Positions 26,529-38,141 of a stretch of DNA of 64,000 nucleotides are shown here, one piece after another. Below the pieces are notes generated by a model that was given only the letters and a program-made list of their open reading frames with translations, was not told the DNA's origin and made no database searches. The DNA comes from Rahnella sikkimica (GTDB lineage Bacteria > Pseudomonadota > Gammaproteobacteria > Enterobacterales > Enterobacteriaceae): positions 3,534,001-3,598,000 of the forward strand of contig NZ_CP019062.1 of the NCBI RefSeq assembly GCF_002951615.1. The letters run 5' to 3'. Within the stretch, counting starts at the first letter, position 1. Each line of letters opens with the position of its first letter. Position numbers and translations under genes: made by a program.

Positions 26529-27464
26529 ATGGCTAACCCACGAGGCGATATGCAGCGAAATGTCTACTTTGTGACGCTCCCCGGCGTGATGTCGCTGGAT
26601 CTGACCGGTCCGGCGGAAGCATTGCGTATCGCCGGGCAGTTTGACTTGCACTACATCGGCCCGCTGCCGGAAGTCACGATGTCGACCGGGCTGACGGTCA
26701 GCCATTTACAGCCGCTGCCAGAAACGTTGCCGGAAGGCAGTATTCTGATCATGCCCGGTGTTGCAGATTCAGCAGATAACTTTGCAACACCTGCCGCACA
26801 AACCGCCTGCGACTGGCTACGTCTGCAAAAAAGCGCAATTGAACAGGGGCGTTTAACGCTGGTATGCATCTGCGCAGGCAGCCTTCTGGCGGGAGAGGCC
26901 GGGCTGCTCGACGGATATCAGTGCACCACGCATCACGACGTGATCGCCCGTTTACGCCAGCAGGTGCCTGCCGCGCAGGTGAAAGATAACCGGATATTTG
27001 TCGAAGACCGTTTCGTGCTGACCAGCGCGGGGATCAGCGCCGGTATTGATCTGGCGCTGCATCTGATCGCCACACATCTCGGTCCGCAGGCCGCACTGGA
27101 CGTCGCCCGCGAAATGGTGGTCTATTTCCGCCGGGGCGGCGATGACCCGCAACTTTCCCCGTGGCTGCGCTATCGCAATCATCTGCATCCTGCCGTCCAT
27201 CGCGCGCAAAACCTGATGGCCGCCGAACCAGAATCTCCGTGGCAGGTGGAAGACGTCGCCGCCAGATCCCACATCAGCGGCCGCCACCTGACACGTCTTT
27301 TCCGCCAGCATCTGGGCATCAGCGTGCGCGACTACCACGAACAACTGCGCATCGCCGTCGCACAACAACGCATCCAGCAAGGAGCAGGCATTGAGAAAGC
27401 CGCCCTCGCCGCCGGATTCTCCTCCGGCAGGCAATTCAGACGGGCACAGGAAAGGTGGCGCTGA
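26529..27464 (+). CDS. GlxA-family AraC regulator (DJ-1-like sensor plus HTH)
   Basis: A 311-residue regulator with an N-terminal DJ-1/PfpI-like domain (about 8-185: VYFVTLPGVMSLDLTGPAEALRIAG, LVCICAGSLLAGEAGLLDGYQCTTHH) and a C-terminal AraC HTH (about 215-311: DVAARSHISGRHLTRLFRQHLGISVRDYHEQLRIAVAQQRIQQGAGIEKAALAAGFSSGRQFRRAQERW). The N-terminal domain is expected to sense rather than catalyse. It follows the cysteine hydrolase gene and likely controls it. The ATG at 26550 (MQRNVYFV), which has a better-placed AGG, is an alternative start. Confidence 0.87.
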   Translation: MANPRGDMQRNVYFVTLPGVMSLDLTGPAEALRIAGQFDLHYIGPLPEVTMSTGLTVSHLQPLPETLPEGSILIMPGVADSADNFATPAAQTACDWLRLQKSAIEQGRLTLVCICAGSLLAGEAGLLDGYQCTTHHDVIARLRQQVPAAQVKDNRIFVEDRFVLTSAGISAGIDLALHLIATHLGPQAALDVAREMVVYFRRGGDDPQLSPWLRYRNHLHPAVHRAQNLMAAEPESPWQVEDVAARSHISGRHLTRLFRQHLGISVRDYHEQLRIAVAQQRIQQGAGIEKAALAAGFSSGRQFRRAQERWR

Positions 27465-27472
27465 GTGGCGGT

Positions 27473-28468
27473 TTAACTCACCCAATTGTGCCGGTCTATT
27501 TTCCCCAGCGCGATTGCCAGTAATAAACCGCCGCCGAGTCCGCAGATAAACAGGTACGCGACATTGAGCAGCGGGAATTGGGGGAAATCGAGATGGCGGC
27601 CGCGCAACCCAATGATGATCAGCGCATGAAAGCCGTAGATCGCCAGTGAATGACGGGAGATAAGCGAAAATCCTGGCAGAATGCGTTCGGCGAATGCATT
27701 TTTGAACGTAATAAACAGCGTCATCGCCGAGATAAACACCAGCGGGCCGGTGTAGACGTAAAAAGTATCGGCGAAATTCTGGTTAATCAGCATCTGCCGG
27801 TAAGTCCCGCCCGCAATCGTCAGCGTACTGATAACAAAAACGGCAGCGGCGGTGAACGTCACGCCGGGTTTTCGGGTATCAAGCTGGCTGATAGCGCGCC
27901 CCAGCAGGGCATACAGGACGTAATAAAACGTGTCGCCGCTGATGTACAAATCCAGGGGCAGAAGATGGACTTTCTGCCAGCTGAGCGCCGGAAGCTGCGG
28001 GTTCGCCAGAACACCGAGCAAAATCCCGGCGATCAGTAAATATTTCCCGGAGACGGATTTTACGTTGATCAGCGGGGAAAGCAGGTAGACAACCATAATC
28101 GCGTAGAAGAACCAAAGGTGATAAAACACCGGCTTTTCGAGAATCAGCCGCAGAGACGGCCAAAAACCAATTTTGGTCATCGTGACGATGTAGAGCAACG
28201 AAACAATGCTGTAGAACAACAGGCATAAACTGACGCGCAAAAAATGGCGCTTTTGCGCACTTTTATCACCAAAAAACAGCGCACCGGAAATCATGAAAAA
28301 CAGCGGCACACAGACGCGGGACGCCGAATTCAGCAGGTTTGCCACCGTCCATTCCGCCGTGTGTATTGCAGGGAAATTCACCACCAGCGACGTACTGGCG
28401 TGAATCATCACCACCATCATGCAGGCGAGCGCACGCAGATTATCTATCCAGCTGATTTTTTGGCTCAT
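27473..28468 (-). CDS. wecH: O-acetyltransferase WecH
   Basis: A 331-residue acyltransferase-3 family integral membrane protein. It starts MSQKISWIDNLRALACMMVVMIHAST, with the conserved catalytic His in MIH, and continues NLLNSASRVCVPLFFMISGALFFG, VFYHLWFFYAIMVVYLLSPLI and LISRHSLAIYGFHALII, closely following E. coli WecH (YiaH), which O-acetylates enterobacterial common antigen. About ten membrane helices are visible. In E. coli wecH is near glyQ; here it is 30 kb away from it. Confidence 0.88.
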   Translation of the reverse strand: MSQKISWIDNLRALACMMVVMIHASTSLVVNFPAIHTAEWTVANLLNSASRVCVPLFFMISGALFFGDKSAQKRHFLRVSLCLLFYSIVSLLYIVTMTKIGFWPSLRLILEKPVFYHLWFFYAIMVVYLLSPLINVKSVSGKYLLIAGILLGVLANPQLPALSWQKVHLLPLDLYISGDTFYYVLYALLGRAISQLDTRKPGVTFTAAAVFVISTLTIAGGTYRQMLINQNFADTFYVYTGPLVFISAMTLFITFKNAFAERILPGFSLISRHSLAIYGFHALIIIGLRGRHLDFPQFPLLNVAYLFICGLGGGLLLAIALGKIDRHNWVS

Positions 28469-28705
28469 TATCGGCCACTTCCTTCCCGTTGATGTGCTGT
28501 TTGCAGCGTAGTCACCTTTTTGAACGCAAACAAGGCAAAAGTGCCGATCTCAGATTGTGCTTAAGGTAAATCATAAGATTGCACTGCGCTCAAAAAATGG
28601 GCAAAATAACGCCCATTACTGCCTCGCTTGCGAATCCCGCCCGGACAGTCTCTTATTTTTTCGCTAAATCTCAACCGATTAGCCTTACGTCTGTGAAATA
28701 AAAAT

Positions 28706-29944
28706 ATGCATAATTCTCCAAATACTGCGTCCCTTCTGGGGCGGCAGGCGCTTTTGTTCCCTCTGTGTCTGGTGCTGTTCGAGTTTGCGACCTATATCGG
28801 CAACGATATGATCCAGCCGGGCATGCTGGCCGTCGTGGCTAATTTTAATGCCGGGGAAGAATGGGTGCCCACCTCAATGACCGCGTATCTCGCGGGCGGA
28901 ATGTTCCTGCAATGGCTGCTCGGGCCGCTGTCCGACCGGCGCGGGCGTCGTCCGGTGATGCTTGCGGGCGTCAGCTTTTTCATCGTCACCTGTCTGGCGA
29001 TTCTGTTCGTGCAGAACATCGAACAATTTATGGTGATGCGTTTCCTTCAGGGTATCAGCCTGTGCTTTATCGGTGCCGTCGGGTACGCCGCGATACAGGA
29101 ATCCTTTGAGGAATCCATCTGCATCAAGATCACGGCCATGATGGCAAACGTGGCGCTAATTGCGCCGCTGCTGGGCCCGCTGGCCGGTGCGGCGCTGATC
29201 CACGTTGCGCCGTGGCAACTGATGTTTGTGATTTTCGCCGTGCTGGCAGCGATTTCGCTGTGGGGATTATGGAAATCCATGCCGGAAACCGCCTCGCGCC
29301 TTGGCGAGAAGTTTTCCATGCCGAGCCTGTTGCACGATTACAAACTGGTGCTCAAAAACCGCCAGTTCGTGTGTGGCGCACTGGCAATTGGCTTTGCCAG
29401 CCTGCCGCTGCTGACGTGGATTGCGCAGTCGCCGGTGATTTTAATCAGCGGCGAAGGGCTTTCGACCTACGATTACGGTCTGTTGCAGGTGCCGATTTTC
29501 GGTGCGCTGATTATCGGTAACGTCACGCTGGCACGCCTGACCGGCAAACGGTCGGTGGAATACCTGATCAAATTCGGCGCAGGTCCGATGGTCGTCGGTC
29601 TGCTGATTGCCGCCGCCGCGACGCTTTTCTCCGCCCATGCCTATCTGTGGATGACCGCGGGTCTGAGCCTGTACGCTTTCGGGATTGGTGTGGCGAATGC
29701 CGGTTTGTACCGCCTGACGCTGTTCTCCAGCGACATGAGTAAAGGCACCGTTTCCGCGGCGATGGGCGTCATCAGCATGATGATTTTCACGTTAGGGATT
29801 GAGCTGGCGAAAGTGGCTTACGTCGAAGGCGGTGCGGGAATGTTTAACCTGTTCAATCTTCTGAGCGGCTTGTCGTGGCTGGCGCTGGTGGTCGTTTTCC
29901 TGCGCAGCCGTCAGGTCGTATTGCCGCCGAACAGCGTGGTTTAA
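28706..29944 (+). CDS. mdfA: Multidrug efflux transporter MdfA
   Basis: A 412-residue MFS drug/H+ antiporter nearly collinear with E. coli MdfA. It has [34 protein letters not shown], placing the functionally important acidic residues at Glu26 and Asp34 as in MdfA. The MFS motif [14 protein letters not shown] and motif C region [15 protein letters not shown] are present. It exports cationic and zwitterionic drugs across the inner membrane. The upstream intergenic gap (237 bp) is shared with the divergent wecH. Confidence 0.93.
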   Translation: MHNSPNTASLLGRQALLFPLCLVLFEFATYIGNDMIQPGMLAVVANFNAGEEWVPTSMTAYLAGGMFLQWLLGPLSDRRGRRPVMLAGVSFFIVTCLAILFVQNIEQFMVMRFLQGISLCFIGAVGYAAIQESFEESICIKITAMMANVALIAPLLGPLAGAALIHVAPWQLMFVIFAVLAAISLWGLWKSMPETASRLGEKFSMPSLLHDYKLVLKNRQFVCGALAIGFASLPLLTWIAQSPVILISGEGLSTYDYGLLQVPIFGALIIGNVTLARLTGKRSVEYLIKFGAGPMVVGLLIAAAATLFSAHAYLWMTAGLSLYAFGIGVANAGLYRLTLFSSDMSKGTVSAAMGVISMMIFTLGIELAKVAYVEGGAGMFNLFNLLSGLSWLALVVVFLRSRQVVLPPNSVV

Positions 29945-29959
29945 TGTAGTCCTGAGTCG

Positions 29960-30060
29960 CCTGCTAAACCCCCTCCCAGCCTCCCCCTTTGCAGGGGGAG
30001 GAGCCGAAAACCGATCTGCTCCCTCCCCTACGAAGGGGAGGGCTGGGGTGGGGTATTAAT
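29960..30060. repeat. Dispersed GC-rich palindromic repeat, copy C
   Basis: The copy begins GCCTGCTAAACCCCCTCCCA, has hairpins around CCCCCTTTGCAGGGGG and CTCCCCTACGAAGGGGAG, and ends GGGGTGGGGTATTAATGGCAACG. The units match copy A but in the opposite order. It lies between convergent mdfA and aldB and may serve as a shared terminator. Confidence 0.85.
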
Positions 30061-30072
30061 GGCAACGCAGAA

Positions 30073-31611
30073 TCAGAACAAGCCCATCGGTTTACTCGAA
30101 TATGAAACGAGTAAACATTTCGTTTGCTGATAGTGATCCAACATCATCTTATGGGTTTCACGCCCGAGTCCGGATTGTTTGTAGCCGCCGAACGCCGCGT
30201 GTGCCGGATAGGCGTGGTAGCAGTTGGTCCAGACGCGACCGGCCTGAATGTTGCGCCCCATGTGATACGCCACGTTGCCGTCGCGGCTCCAGACGCCCGC
30301 CCCCAGACCGTACGCCGTGTCGTTGGCGATTTGCAGCGCGTCATCCATATCTTTAAACGTGGTCACCGCCAGCACCGGCCCGAAAATTTCTTCCTGGAAC
30401 ACGCGCATGTTGTTTTTACCCAGCAAAATGGTCGGTTGCAGGTAATAACCCTCGTTCAGCGAGCCTTCGAGTCTTTTCTTCGCGCCCCCGGTCAGCACTT
30501 CCGCGCCCTCTTTCTTACCGATTTCGATGTAATCCAGAATGGTTTTCATCTGTCCGGCAGAAACCTGCGCGCCCATCTGGGTTTCCATATCCAGCGGGTT
30601 ACCGGTTTTGATGGCTTCCACGCGTTTAATCGCGCGTTCCATAAAGCGTTCGTAGATGGATTCCTGCACCAGCGCGCGGCTCGGGCAGGTACAGACTTCA
30701 CCCTGATTGAACGCAAACAGCGCGAAACCTTCCAGCGCTTTGTCAAAGAATTCGTCTTCTTTGTCCATCACGTCGGCGAAGAAAATGTTCGGGGATTTTC
30801 CGCCCAATTCCAGCGTGGCCGGGATCAGGTTTTGTGCCGCGTAACCGGCGATTTGCTGGCCGACTTCGGTCGAACCGGTGAACGCAACTTTGGCGATACG
30901 TTTGGACGTCGCCAGATACTCGCCGATTTCACTGCCTGAACCGTTTACCACGTTGATCACGCCCGCAGGCAGAATGTCCTGCACCAATTCCATCAGCAAC
31001 AGCACGGAAAGCGGCGTCAGTTTGGCCGGTTTGAGCACGATGCAGTTACCGGCAGCCAGCGCCGGTGCCATTTTCCAGCACGCCATCAGCAGCGGGAAAT
31101 TCCACGGAATGATTTGCGCCACAACACCCAGCGGTTCGTGGAAATGATAGGCGACAGTTTCGCTGTCGATTTCACTGATCCCGCCTTCCTGCGCACGCAC
31201 GCAGGACGCGAAATAACGGAAATGGTCGATGGCTAACGGAACGTCCGCACCGCTGGTTTCGCGGATCGGTTTGCCGTTGTCCCAGGTTTCAGCATTGGCC
31301 AGCAACTCAATATTGGCTTCCATCCGGTCGGCAACTTTCAGCAGTAAATTCGCCCGCTGCTGCACCGGCATTTTGCCCCAGTCACCTTTGGCTTTGTGCG
31401 CGGCGTCCAGCGCCAGCTCAATATCATCGGCACTGGAACTGGCGACTTTGCACAGCACTTCGCCGGTCACCGGCGTCAGATTGTCGTAATACTCTTTTTT
31501 CACCGGCGCGACCCATTCGCCGCCAATAAAGTTGTCGTACTGTTTTTTGAGTTTGAGCGGGAAACCGTATTCTTCCGGTTTTACGGCATGAGGATTTTTA
31601 TCATAAGCCAT
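30073..31611 (-). CDS. aldB: Aldehyde dehydrogenase AldB
   Basis: A 512-residue NAD(P)-dependent aldehyde dehydrogenase, the same length as E. coli AldB. It shows [22 protein letters not shown] (cofactor and active-site region), FTGSTEVGQ, the general-base Glu in LELGGKSPN, the nucleophilic Cys in [15 protein letters not shown], and the C-terminal [14 protein letters not shown]. The CTCPSR context separates AldB/ExaC-like enzymes from betaine aldehyde dehydrogenases. It removes acetaldehyde and other aldehydes. The leader contains a hairpin that ends at the ribosome-binding site. Confidence 0.92.
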   Translation of the reverse strand: MAYDKNPHAVKPEEYGFPLKLKKQYDNFIGGEWVAPVKKEYYDNLTPVTGEVLCKVASSSADDIELALDAAHKAKGDWGKMPVQQRANLLLKVADRMEANIELLANAETWDNGKPIRETSGADVPLAIDHFRYFASCVRAQEGGISEIDSETVAYHFHEPLGVVAQIIPWNFPLLMACWKMAPALAAGNCIVLKPAKLTPLSVLLLMELVQDILPAGVINVVNGSGSEIGEYLATSKRIAKVAFTGSTEVGQQIAGYAAQNLIPATLELGGKSPNIFFADVMDKEDEFFDKALEGFALFAFNQGEVCTCPSRALVQESIYERFMERAIKRVEAIKTGNPLDMETQMGAQVSAGQMKTILDYIEIGKKEGAEVLTGGAKKRLEGSLNEGYYLQPTILLGKNNMRVFQEEIFGPVLAVTTFKDMDDALQIANDTAYGLGAGVWSRDGNVAYHMGRNIQAGRVWTNCYHAYPAHAAFGGYKQSGLGRETHKMMLDHYQQTKCLLVSYSSKPMGLF

Positions 31612-31622
31612 GATGGGACTCC

Positions 31623-31656
31623 TTTATGCAGCAGTTGTAGCAGAGCGCTGCATAAA
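31623..31656 (-). promoter_or_regulatory. Hairpin in the aldB leader next to the ribosome-binding site
   Basis: TTTATGCAGC (31623-31632) and GCTGCATAAA (31647-31656) are perfect 10-bp arms around a 14-nt loop. On the aldB mRNA the 3' arm runs directly into AAAGGAG, the Shine-Dalgarno, about 10 nt before the ATG. It may modulate translation initiation, or be the tail of a terminator for yibF; no strong U tract follows. Confidence 0.5.
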
Positions 31657-31711
31657 GTCTAGGCAGTGAAAAGTTAACCGGCCGGATGTAAAGAGAACTC
31701 TTCGAGCCGCC

Positions 31712-32353
31712 TCACACCTTTTTTGTCGCAAGACCCGCGTTACCGCTTCCGGGTGGCGTCGTGCGCGCAAAACTCTCGCGAAGGAACAGGCGTTCAACCA
31801 GTTTGATCAGCGCCGGACGCTCAACACACCAGCCCGGCGCAATGCGGCGAAAGTTGATATAACCGAGCGAACAGGCGGTGGCAATATCAGCGACGTTGAG
31901 TTGGTCAGAATTGAGCAGCGTGCGGTTTTCGGCGTGTTTTTCCAGTGCGTCCAGCCCGCGCAAAAGTTTTTCGCGCTGACGTAAAACCCAGGCTTCGTTG
32001 CGTTTATCAGCTTCACGGCGGTTTTCCAGCACCAGCGCCACGGCGGCGTCCGTGACGCCATCGGCCAGCGCTTCGATCTGCTTGACCCGCAACGCTTCCA
32101 GCGGCTGCCAGGGCAAAAAAGTCGGCGCGACGTTCATCAGCTCGATGTACTGCACGATGATAGGGGAATCGTAAAACACTTCGCCGTCGTCAGTGACCAG
32201 CGCGGGGACTTTGCCGAGAGGATTAAATTGGGTGATTTTGCAGCCCGGTTCATGCGGCACATCGTTAATGAAATCGAACGGGAGACCTTTTTCCAGCAGC
32301 ATCACCGAGATTTTGCGCACATACGGGCTGGTATAACTGCCGATCAGTTTCAT
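31712..32353 (-). CDS. yibF: Glutathione S-transferase-like protein YibF
   Basis: A 213-residue GST-family protein starting [31 protein letters not shown], with [32 protein letters not shown] in the thioredoxin-like domain and [37 protein letters not shown] at the C-terminus, both closely matching E. coli YibF. An in-frame upstream start at 32407 is rejected because [10 protein letters not shown] is the conserved start. In E. coli yibF is followed by selA, selB, yiaY and aldB; here aldB follows directly. Confidence 0.9.
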   Translation of the reverse strand: MKLIGSYTSPYVRKISVMLLEKGLPFDFINDVPHEPGCKITQFNPLGKVPALVTDDGEVFYDSPIIVQYIELMNVAPTFLPWQPLEALRVKQIEALADGVTDAAVALVLENRREADKRNEAWVLRQREKLLRGLDALEKHAENRTLLNSDQLNVADIATACSLGYINFRRIAPGWCVERPALIKLVERLFLRESFARTTPPGSGNAGLATKKV

Positions 32354-32448
32354 CAGAGCCTCCACGTTTTTCACCGGAACCTCTGTTAAAGCTAGCAGCC
32401 ACGGCACGCTTTACCAGTAAAGACGCGGCGGGCTGCCAGCTTTGCGCA

Positions 32449-33375
32449 TCATCCGGCGGGGAACAGGAAGGGGTTCACGCCGCTGCCAATAAAGCCTTTG
32501 TCTTCCATGCGGTCGTCAAGCAACAGCGTGGCGAGATCGTCGGCAACGGCATCGGCCTGCGGATCTTTATCCTGATAAATCACTTTGAGATACGCGCCGC
32601 AATCATCACAGGCTTCGGCTTTGATCGTGGCCTGCTCAGCATTGTCGGAACCTTCGCTTAAAGACCAGTAGTGAAGATTGCCCATTTCGTCACAGTTGCT
32701 GCATTTGGCGCGCACGACGTGCCATTCGCTTTCGCACAGATTGCAGTGCAGATAGCGCAGACCGTTATTGGCACCCAACGCAATCACGGCTGAAACCGGA
32801 ATACTGCCGCACACCGGGCAGAACTGGCGGCTTTCGCCGTAATCCGCGCGGCCAACGCCACGAAGCTGCCCGGCCATCTGCGCCCAGTACAGCGACAGCG
32901 CCGCCCAGATAAACGGCGCTTTGTCAGCCGGAACGTGTGCGAAATCCTGATTCAGCAACTGCGTTGCCATCATTTCCCGCTGAAGACTCGGGGAATGTTC
33001 GAGGCGTTCCAGCACCTGACCGACCGTGTCATCGGCACCCGGTTTAAGCTCTGCAATCAGTGCATCCAGCAGAACCAGCCAGTGCGGCGTTCGCGGAAAC
33101 AGGCTGCAATCGAGCGGCGGTTTACCGGCCGCTTTTTGCAGCGCTTCGCTGAGGTCGATATCCAGCGGAAACGCCGCCAGAACGCGCTGCTGCGCGTCGC
33201 AAATCGCCGCGGCAAAATTCAGATACCCGTCCAGCGGGCTGTCTTCTGCCAGTTTCCGCAAACGGTCGGCGCGGCGCGGGTAAAGGGTTTTCAAGTTGGC
33301 GAACAATACCGGCGGGATATTTCCCGCCGTTTTGCCGTCAGCCAGTTCGTCCTGTGGAACAATCTGTATGCTCAT
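32449..33375 (-). CDS. fdhE: Formate dehydrogenase accessory protein FdhE
   Basis: A 308-residue cytosolic accessory protein needed for active respiratory formate dehydrogenase. It has the rubredoxin-like Cys motifs: [40 protein letters not shown] and [19 protein letters not shown], i.e. four CxxC pairs. The start ([10 protein letters not shown]) is consistent with E. coli FdhE. Its ATG overlaps the fdoI stop by 4 bp, giving translational coupling at the end of the fdoGHI-fdhE operon. Confidence 0.95.
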   Translation of the reverse strand: MSIQIVPQDELADGKTAGNIPPVLFANLKTLYPRRADRLRKLAEDSPLDGYLNFAAAICDAQQRVLAAFPLDIDLSEALQKAAGKPPLDCSLFPRTPHWLVLLDALIAELKPGADDTVGQVLERLEHSPSLQREMMATQLLNQDFAHVPADKAPFIWAALSLYWAQMAGQLRGVGRADYGESRQFCPVCGSIPVSAVIALGANNGLRYLHCNLCESEWHVVRAKCSNCDEMGNLHYWSLSEGSDNAEQATIKAEACDDCGAYLKVIYQDKDPQADAVADDLATLLLDDRMEDKGFIGSGVNPFLFPAG

Positions 33376-34025
33376 CCGGCTTTCCTTTCATCCTTGTCTT
33401 TTTTCAGTTCTTCAGCACGGACCTGACGATACCAGCGGGGATGATGGTATTTCGCCCATGACGCCGGAACTTTGCCTTCCGTCATGGCCGTGATGGAGCC
33501 TCTCGCCCAGGTCGCTGCGTACACATGCATGATAATCACCAGAATCAGCCCGATACCGGCCAGCGAATGCACCAGAAGTGCCAGTCGGATCAGCGGGATC
33601 GGGAAGTAACCGGCAAACCACGGACGCCAGATAATGACGCCGCTCGCCATCAGCAGAACCAGACAGCTGATGGCCGCCCAGAATACGCACTTCTGCCCGA
33701 AGTTATAGCGACCGGTGTCGCCGACTTCATGATTGGTCAGCACTTTGTGGATATTTTTCGCCCACACGATGTCATCTTTTTCCGGCAGATTGTGCTTCCA
33801 GTAACGGAAGAACATCCCGAGGAACGAAACGAACATCACCACGCCGAAGAACGGATGCAGGATGCGCGCCAGTTGCGGCGTGCCGTAAACATTCATCAGC
33901 CAGTTAAATGACGGGAAGAAGAAGCCGATACCGCTGAGCGCCAGCGTCACAAAACAAAAAGCAACGATCCAGTGATTGAGGCGTTCCACCAGATTATAGC
34001 GCTGGATTAACTTCTCTTTTTTCAT
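33372..34025 (-). CDS. fdoI: Formate dehydrogenase-O cytochrome b556 subunit
   Basis: A 217-residue integral membrane subunit that carries haem b and passes electrons from FdoH to the quinone pool. Four membrane segments are visible (for example [20 protein letters not shown] and [20 protein letters not shown]). Candidate haem ligands include His in [19 protein letters not shown] and IMHVYAATW. It overlaps both fdoH and fdhE by 4 bp. Confidence 0.94.
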   Translation of the reverse strand: MKKEKLIQRYNLVERLNHWIVAFCFVTLALSGIGFFFPSFNWLMNVYGTPQLARILHPFFGVVMFVSFLGMFFRYWKHNLPEKDDIVWAKNIHKVLTNHEVGDTGRYNFGQKCVFWAAISCLVLLMASGVIIWRPWFAGYFPIPLIRLALLVHSLAGIGLILVIIMHVYAATWARGSITAMTEGKVPASWAKYHHPRWYRQVRAEELKKDKDERKAG

Positions 34026-34936
34026 GAGCGTGTCTCCTCATCATTCTGTTTTTCTTCGTCTTTCTCATCCACAGGCTCTTCTTTGACGTAGTTGGGTCCT
34101 ACGCCGAGGAAGTGGAAGGCCGCCGCTGCGAAAGTCACCGCAAAACCGACGGCCGCCAGCGGTTTCCAGATACCTTTCCAGAGCGTCACTGCCGCGCTGA
34201 TGGCCGGGTCTTTTGGCAGGCCGTGGTACAGCTCCGGTTTATCGTTGTGATGCAGTACGTACATGACGTGCGTGCCGCCGACGCCCTGCGGATCGTACAA
34301 ACCGGCCTGTTCAAAGCCGCGCCCTTTCAGTTCGCTGACGCGTTCTGCCGCCAGATCCTGCATTTCCGTTTTGGTGCCAAAATGAATCGCGCCGGTCGGG
34401 CAGGTTTTCACGCAGGCAGGTTCCTGTCCGACGCTCACGCGGTCAATGCACAACGTGCATTTGTACGCGCGGTTATCCTGCGGGTTAATGCGCGGGATGT
34501 TGAACGGGCAGCCGGCGATGCAGTAACCGCAGCCGATGCAATGTTCCGACTGAAAATCGACGATGCCGTTGGCGTACTGAAGGATTGCGCCTTCCGCCGG
34601 GCAGGCTTTCAGGCAGCCCGGATCGGCGCAGTGCATACAGCCGTCTTTGCGGATCAGCCATTCCAGCTTGCCGTTTTCTTCCACTTCCGAGAAACGCATC
34701 ACCGTCCAGGATTTCGCGCTGAGATCCATCGGGTTGTCGTAAACGCCAGTGTTCACGCCGACTTCATCGCGCAGGTCGTTCCATTCAGAACAGGCGACCT
34801 GACAGCCTTTGCAGCCGATGCAGGTGGTGACGTCGATAAGCTTCGCCACTTCCTGCTGATGATCGCGGGCACGCGGCGCTGGCGTGAACCCGTTGGTTGC
34901 GGACTTACGAAGTATGTCCTGAGATTGCATTGCCAT
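34022..34936 (-). CDS. fdoH: Formate dehydrogenase-O iron-sulfur subunit
   Basis: A 304-residue ferredoxin-like subunit with four [4Fe-4S] cluster motifs: [41 protein letters not shown] and [23 protein letters not shown]-terminal membrane helix ([21 protein letters not shown]) anchors it on the periplasmic side, and a charged tail ([14 protein letters not shown]) is cytoplasmic. It relays electrons from FdoG to FdoI. The spacing of 12 bp from fdoG and the 4-bp overlap with fdoI show one operon. Confidence 0.95.
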   Translation of the reverse strand: MAMQSQDILRKSATNGFTPAPRARDHQQEVAKLIDVTTCIGCKGCQVACSEWNDLRDEVGVNTGVYDNPMDLSAKSWTVMRFSEVEENGKLEWLIRKDGCMHCADPGCLKACPAEGAILQYANGIVDFQSEHCIGCGYCIAGCPFNIPRINPQDNRAYKCTLCIDRVSVGQEPACVKTCPTGAIHFGTKTEMQDLAAERVSELKGRGFEQAGLYDPQGVGGTHVMYVLHHNDKPELYHGLPKDPAISAAVTLWKGIWKPLAAVGFAVTFAAAAFHFLGVGPNYVKEEPVDEKDEEKQNDEETRS

Positions 34937-34948
34937 AATTCGCCTCCG

Positions 34949-37900
34949 TTAAACCTTTTCCACGTTAACCAGGAACGCCTTGAACTCCGGCGTTTGCGAG
35001 TTAGCGTCGCCGACTGATGGCGTCAGCGTATTGGCTAAATAACCCTTACGCGTCGCACCTTCAAAGCCCCAGTGACACGGGATACCGATGGTATCGACAT
35101 GTTTGCCGTCGATGGTCAGCGGGCGGATACGCTTGGTCACTACGGCTTTCGCCACGATGAAACCGCGCTTCGAAGACACCCTGACCTCATCGCCCTGTGC
35201 GATATTTTTCGAGGCCGCCAGACTTTCGCCGATCTCGATAAATTGCTCAGGCTGCGCGATGGCGTTCAGCAAGGCGTGCTTGGTCCAGTGGCGGAAAAGT
35301 TCGGTGATCGAATACGTGGTCGCGACGTACGGGAAGTCTTTGGCGGTACCCATATTCGGTAAATCGCTGGCAAAAATGCGGGCGACCGGATTGGAAATCA
35401 CGTTTGGATGCAACGGGTTGGTGCCAATCGGCGATTCGATCGGTTCGTAATGCTCCGGGAACGGGCCATCGGCCATTTTGTCGGTCGCAAACAAACGCCC
35501 GACGCCTTCCTGTTGCATGATAAACGGCCCGACGCCGGTGCCCGGTGCAGCGTTGCTGTAATCCGGGACATCAAAACCGGTCCATTTCGCGCCATCCCAG
35601 CGGATGATTTCACGTTTTGGATCCCACGGCTGGCCCTGCGGGTCAACGGAGGCACGGTTATACAGAATGCGGCGATTCAGCGGCCAGCTCCATGCCCAGC
35701 CGGAGGTGCAGCCCAGACCGGACGGATCGGCGTTATCGCGACGCGCCATCTGGTTACCGGCTTCGGTCCAGCTACCGGCGTAAATCCAGCAGAAACTGGC
35801 GGTCGAGCCGTCATTTTTCAGGTGTGCAAAGGTGGAGATCTGCTGACCTTTTTTCGCCAGAATATTGCCCTGATCGTCGTGAATATCCGCCAGCGCTTTG
35901 CCGTTGGCTTCGCGGGCGATTTCTTCCGGCAGCGGGTCGAGCGGATCCTGATAATCCCACGCCATGTTCATCACCGGCAGCGGGTTCGCCCCGCCTTCTT
36001 TCTGGTACAGCTCGCGCAGTTTCATGAACAGACGCGCAATGATTTTGCCGTCGTGCAGCGCTTCACCCGGTGGCTCAGACGCCTGGAAGTGCCATTGCAG
36101 CCAGCGGCCGGAGTTCACGATTGAGCCATTTTCTTCCGCAAAACAGGAAGACGGCAGGCGGAACACTTCGGTCTGAATATCGGCGGTTTGCACGTCGTTC
36201 ATCGCGCCGTGGTTCTGCCAGAAGTTCGAAGACTCGGTCACCAGCGGGTCGATCACCACCATGTATTTCAGTTTGGAGAGCGCGCGCGAAGATTTGTTTT
36301 TGTCCGGGAATGCCGCCAGCGGGTTGAAGCCCTGCACGATATAGCCGTTGAGTTTGCCCTGAGTCATCAGCTCGGCCTGTTGCAGCACGTCGTAGCTTTT
36401 GTCCCATTTCGGCAACCAGTCATAACCCCAGTCGTTGTCCGCTGTGGCGTGTTCACCCCAGAAACTTTTCATCATGCTGACGAAGAAGTTCGGCGTGTTT
36501 TTCCAGAAGTTAACCTGATTTTCGACCAGCGTTCCCGGCGTAATTTGCTTCAGGTAATCGGTGATAGTGGTTTGTTTCTCAGACGGCAGCGGCATGTAGC
36601 CCGGCAGATTGAGCGACAGTAAACCGAGATCGGTATAACCCTGAATATTCGAGTGCCCGCGCAGCGCATTGACGCCGCCGCCAGGCATACCGATATTGCC
36701 GAGCAGCAACTGAATCATCGCCGCACAGCGGATGATTTGCGCGCCGCCGGTGTGGTGCGTCCAGCCCAGCGCATACAGGATGGTGGAGGTTTTATCACGC
36801 GCGCAGGTTTCCGCCAGAATCGAGCTAATCAGCAGGAAATCTTCTTTCGACGTCCCGCAAAGGCGTTCGACCAGTTCCGGCGTATAGCGGGAAACGTGCT
36901 CTTTCAGCAGATTCCAGACACAGCGCGGGTCTTGTAACGTTTTGTCCTGTTTCGCTATGCCATTTTCATCAAGCTGATAATGCCAGCTGTCTTTGTTGTA
37001 GGCTTTTTTTGTCGCATCGAAACCGCTGAACAGACCGTCGTTGAAGGCATAATCTTCGCGCACCAGCAGGCTGGCGTTGGTGTATTCCCTGACGTATTCG
37101 GTCTGGATTTTATTATGCGTCATCAGGTAGTTGATCATGCCGAGCAGGAAGGCGGTGTCGGAACCGGCGCGGATAGGCGCGTAAATATCGGCTACAGCGG
37201 CACTGCGGTTAAAGCGTGGATCGACAACAATGACTTTGGCGTTATTTTTGGTTTTGGCTTCAATGACCCATTTGAATCCGACCGGATGGGCTTCTGCCGC
37301 GTTACCGCCCATAATCAAAATGACGTTGGCGTTTTTGATATCCACCCAGTTGTTGGTCATCGCGCCGCGACCGAAACTCGGCGCTAAGGCGGCAACGGTC
37401 GGCCCGTGGCAGAGGCGCGCCTGACAGTCGATGGCGACCATGCCCATCGCACGCGTGAATTTCTGATCCAGCAGGCCAGTTTCGTTACTCGCCGCAGACG
37501 AGCAAAGCATTCCGGTGGTCAGCCAGCGGTTGACCGTCACGTTGTTCTCATTTTTCTCAACGAAGTTGGCGTCGCGGTCATCCTTCATCAGGCGGGCAAT
37601 ACGGGAAATCGCCTCGTCCCAGGTGATGCGCTGCCATTTATCTGAGCCCGGCGCACGGTATTCCGGGTATCTCAGACGGCCTTCGCTGTGAATATAATCC
37701 AGCACACCGGCCCCTTTCGGGCACAGCGAGCCACGACTGACCGGGTGATCGGCGTCACCCTCAACGTGGAAGATATTCTCGGTGACATTTTTCGCACCGT
37801 CGCCCTGACTGTAAATCAGCATTCCGCAGCCGACTGAACAATAGGTGCAGTTGTTGCGGGTTTCACGCGAACGGAGCAGTTTGTATTGGCGGGTTTCCGC

Positions 37901-37996
37901 CAGCGCCAGCGTCGGGGCGAACCCTAATAACGCGGCGGTTGTACCGGCCATTCCGCCCGCACAGATTTTGAATAATTGTCTTCTGCTGACCTGCAT
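34949..37996 (-). CDS. fdoG: Formate dehydrogenase-O catalytic subunit, cysteine variant
   Basis: A 1015-residue molybdo-bis(MGD) enzyme that oxidises formate in the periplasm. The Tat signal is [34 protein letters not shown]. The [4Fe-4S] cluster ligands are in CTYCSVGCG plus Cys92 in GSLCPKGAG. At residue 196, where E. coli FdoG and FdnG have selenocysteine (read from UGA, context ARVUHGPT), this protein has Cys encoded by TGC (37409-37411; context ARLCHGPT), so no Sec insertion is needed. An in-frame start 14 codons upstream exists, but MQVSRRQ is the conserved N-terminus. The rest aligns end to end with E. coli FdoG. Confidence 0.95.
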   Translation of the reverse strand: MQVSRRQLFKICAGGMAGTTAALLGFAPTLALAETRQYKLLRSRETRNNCTYCSVGCGMLIYSQGDGAKNVTENIFHVEGDADHPVSRGSLCPKGAGVLDYIHSEGRLRYPEYRAPGSDKWQRITWDEAISRIARLMKDDRDANFVEKNENNVTVNRWLTTGMLCSSAASNETGLLDQKFTRAMGMVAIDCQARLCHGPTVAALAPSFGRGAMTNNWVDIKNANVILIMGGNAAEAHPVGFKWVIEAKTKNNAKVIVVDPRFNRSAAVADIYAPIRAGSDTAFLLGMINYLMTHNKIQTEYVREYTNASLLVREDYAFNDGLFSGFDATKKAYNKDSWHYQLDENGIAKQDKTLQDPRCVWNLLKEHVSRYTPELVERLCGTSKEDFLLISSILAETCARDKTSTILYALGWTHHTGGAQIIRCAAMIQLLLGNIGMPGGGVNALRGHSNIQGYTDLGLLSLNLPGYMPLPSEKQTTITDYLKQITPGTLVENQVNFWKNTPNFFVSMMKSFWGEHATADNDWGYDWLPKWDKSYDVLQQAELMTQGKLNGYIVQGFNPLAAFPDKNKSSRALSKLKYMVVIDPLVTESSNFWQNHGAMNDVQTADIQTEVFRLPSSCFAEENGSIVNSGRWLQWHFQASEPPGEALHDGKIIARLFMKLRELYQKEGGANPLPVMNMAWDYQDPLDPLPEEIAREANGKALADIHDDQGNILAKKGQQISTFAHLKNDGSTASFCWIYAGSWTEAGNQMARRDNADPSGLGCTSGWAWSWPLNRRILYNRASVDPQGQPWDPKREIIRWDGAKWTGFDVPDYSNAAPGTGVGPFIMQQEGVGRLFATDKMADGPFPEHYEPIESPIGTNPLHPNVISNPVARIFASDLPNMGTAKDFPYVATTYSITELFRHWTKHALLNAIAQPEQFIEIGESLAASKNIAQGDEVRVSSKRGFIVAKAVVTKRIRPLTIDGKHVDTIGIPCHWGFEGATRKGYLANTLTPSVGDANSQTPEFKAFLVNVEKV

Positions 37997-38141
37997 GAAA
38001 GACTCCTTCCCATCATTTGTTAACACATTGCTTTTCAAATTGGCGCTTTCCCCGTCAGACGCGGAAGCGGTAAAATTAAGGTTCAGTACCCATATTTTTT
38101 GTACGGCTTATGTAGCCGGATTGTTTATAAGGTTATTGCCA

